A stretch of DNA of 6,755 nucleotides, taken from positions 1-6,755 of the forward strand of contig CALDNG010000069.1 of NCBI GenBank assembly GCA_937915285.1, given 5' to 3'. The notes under the pieces are model-generated. The model had not been told where the DNA came from. It ran no database searches and worked only from the letters and a program-made list of their open reading frames with translations. This stretch comes from an uncultured Desulfomonile sp. (GTDB lineage Bacteria > Desulfobacterota > Desulfomonilia > Desulfomonilales > Desulfomonilaceae). Positions 5,721-6,755 of this stretch are shown here, one piece after another. Numbering within the stretch: position 1 is the stretch's first letter; every line of letters starts with the position of its first letter. Both the position numbers and the translations under genes were made by a program.

Positions 5721-6755
5721 ATGGATGTCTGCCTGATCAACATGCCGTATGCTCCTGTTAGGGTGCCCTCAATAGCGTTGGGAATTCTGCAGTCCATCCT
5801 TGCAAAAGACGGTTTTTCCGTCTCCAGCCTGTATGCCAACATAAGTTTTGCCAATGCCATAGGTGTCAGGGATTACTCACGTTTGTGGATGATTCTAAGA
5901 TCAGAGAACGCCATAGCGGAGTGGACCTTTTCTCACTTGGCGTTCCCAGATAAGCCAGATAACGTCCAAGAATTGATCAAGCTCCTGGATGATCGTAACA
6001 GCAATTTCCTGAATCTATCCGATCCAGTAGGTAAACTGCTTTCAGTCAGGGATATTGCCTCCCGTTTCATAGAGGAGGTCGTAGATAGGGTCCTGGCCCG
6101 GAATCCTAGAATCATCGGCTGCACGTCCACCTTTTTTCAACACGTTTCTTCCCTGGCATTACTGAAAAAAGTAAGGGAAGCGGCGCCTGAAATAGTGACG
6201 ATGATGGGAGGGGCGAATTGTGAATCCATAATGGGCATGACGACCCACAGGATGTTTGACTGGGTTGATTATGTCGTTTCGGGTGAAGCCGAGGATCTAG
6301 TCAGTGATCTTGTGGAGAAGGTTCTCGAGTATGGTAGGGACATTCCTGCCGAGCATGCGCCTTTTGGCGTGTTCGCCCCAATCCATAGGCAAACTTCCTA
6401 TCCGCAATGTGATAAAACCTCAGGAACAAATTACCCTAGAGCGGTGGTCAAACAATTGGGGCAGCATCCTGAGCCTGATTACGAAGATTACATTCGGACT
6501 ATGGCTTTAACGCCTGATGTGAGTTCCCAGATCAAGACAGGAATACTCGTAGAGGCCTCACGCGGTTGCTGGTGGCAAAAAGATGATGGCTGTTCTTTTT
6601 GCGGACTGAATGGCTCAGGAAGAAAATTCAGGCGTAAACCGGTTACCAGGATTCTGGAAGAACTTGAGGTTCTCAGCGACAGGTACGGGATCAACCGATT
6701 CGAGATGGTGGACAACGTCATGGACCCCGCACTGATGAAAAGCCTGATGCCTGAA
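5721..6755 (+). CDS. Cobalamin-dependent radical SAM RiPP C-methyltransferase (RiPP maturation radical SAM protein 1 type), C-terminus beyond the right edge
   Basis: 345 codons are open to the edge from an ATG 4 bases after the epimerase stop; translation is probably coupled because no clear ribosome site is present. The start MDVCLINMPYAPVRVPSIALG is typical of the family. Residues about 1-205 form the B12-binding-like Rossmann part: GCTSTFFQHVSSLALLKKV (133-151), MGGANCE (162-168), and VDYVVSGEAED (182-192). No D-x-H-x-x-G motif is seen, as is common in this group. The radical SAM motif is EASRGCWWQKDDGCSFCGLNG, with the unusual spacing C283-x7-C291-x2-C294 seen in PoyB/PoyC-type enzymes, followed by a conserved FRRKP. 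Family members methylate unactivated carbons such as those in Val, Thr or other side chains, using methylcobalamin. The Val-rich core of the nearby precursor is the likely target. Full-length members run to about 600 residues or more, so roughly the second half is missing. Confidence 0.9.
   Translation, partial: MDVCLINMPYAPVRVPSIALGILQSILAKDGFSVSSLYANISFANAIGVRDYSRLWMILRSENAIAEWTFSHLAFPDKPDNVQELIKLLDDRNSNFLNLSDPVGKLLSVRDIASRFIEEVVDRVLARNPRIIGCTSTFFQHVSSLALLKKVREAAPEIVTMMGGANCESIMGMTTHRMFDWVDYVVSGEAEDLVSDLVEKVLEYGRDIPAEHAPFGVFAPIHRQTSYPQCDKTSGTNYPRAVVKQLGQHPEPDYEDYIRTMALTPDVSSQIKTGILVEASRGCWWQKDDGCSFCGLNGSGRKFRRKPVTRILEELEVLSDRYGINRFEMVDNVMDPALMKSLMPE

Noticed and set aside
6304..6510. Alternative plus-strand frame inside the methyltransferase gene
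   Set aside because: The frame from 5721 is continuous to the right edge and carries the CX7CX2C motif and family-typical sequence, so the other frame is a shadow.

Overview
The window looks like a piece of a Gram-negative bacterial chromosome: it encodes an outer-membrane inverse autotransporter and several proteins with Sec-type signal peptides. Base composition is moderate and gene spacing is ordinary. I cannot assign a genus from the sequence. Two blocks of genes are transcribed away from each other from a control region of roughly 0.55 to 0.7 kb (about 3033-3620).

Left block (minus strand, transcribed toward base 1). An inverse-autotransporter-type beta-barrel protein (1566-2918) is followed by three small secreted proteins in tandem: 942-1502, 306-872 and one cut by the left edge at 1-273. 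Gaps are 32 to 69 bases. The C-terminal passenger domain of the barrel protein and the small proteins share one domain type, with a WFSGGPW-like motif and a beta-rich tail. The small proteins also share a CNY-x-x-P-x-N-D-Y-V motif. Nucleotide similarity between the copies points to local duplication. A good sigma70-type promoter lies just upstream of the barrel gene and overlaps the apparent upstream TTG start, so the true start is probably internal.

Right block (plus strand). This is the left end of a RiPP (ribosomally made, modified peptide) cluster. It has a Nif11-leader precursor (3621-3989), a PoyD-type radical SAM peptide epimerase (4289-5716) and a cobalamin-dependent radical SAM C-methyltransferase of the 'RiPP maturation radical SAM protein 1' type (5721 to the right edge, incomplete). 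The precursor has a classic GG cleavage site and a 51-residue core made mostly of Val, Ala and Thr. Much of the core alternates Val with Thr/Ala. With an epimerase and a C-methyltransferase beside it, the natural prediction is a D/L-alternating, C-methylated, possibly beta-helical peptide of the polytheonamide/aeronamide kind, but made on a Nif11 leader with an unusual core. The protease, the exporter and any further tailoring enzymes are not in the window and may lie to the right.

Between precursor and epimerase, 3990-4288 holds no convincing gene. One plus-strand frame there is open apart from a single stop and might be a decayed gene. No tRNA, rRNA, CRISPR array, insertion sequence or phage gene was seen.
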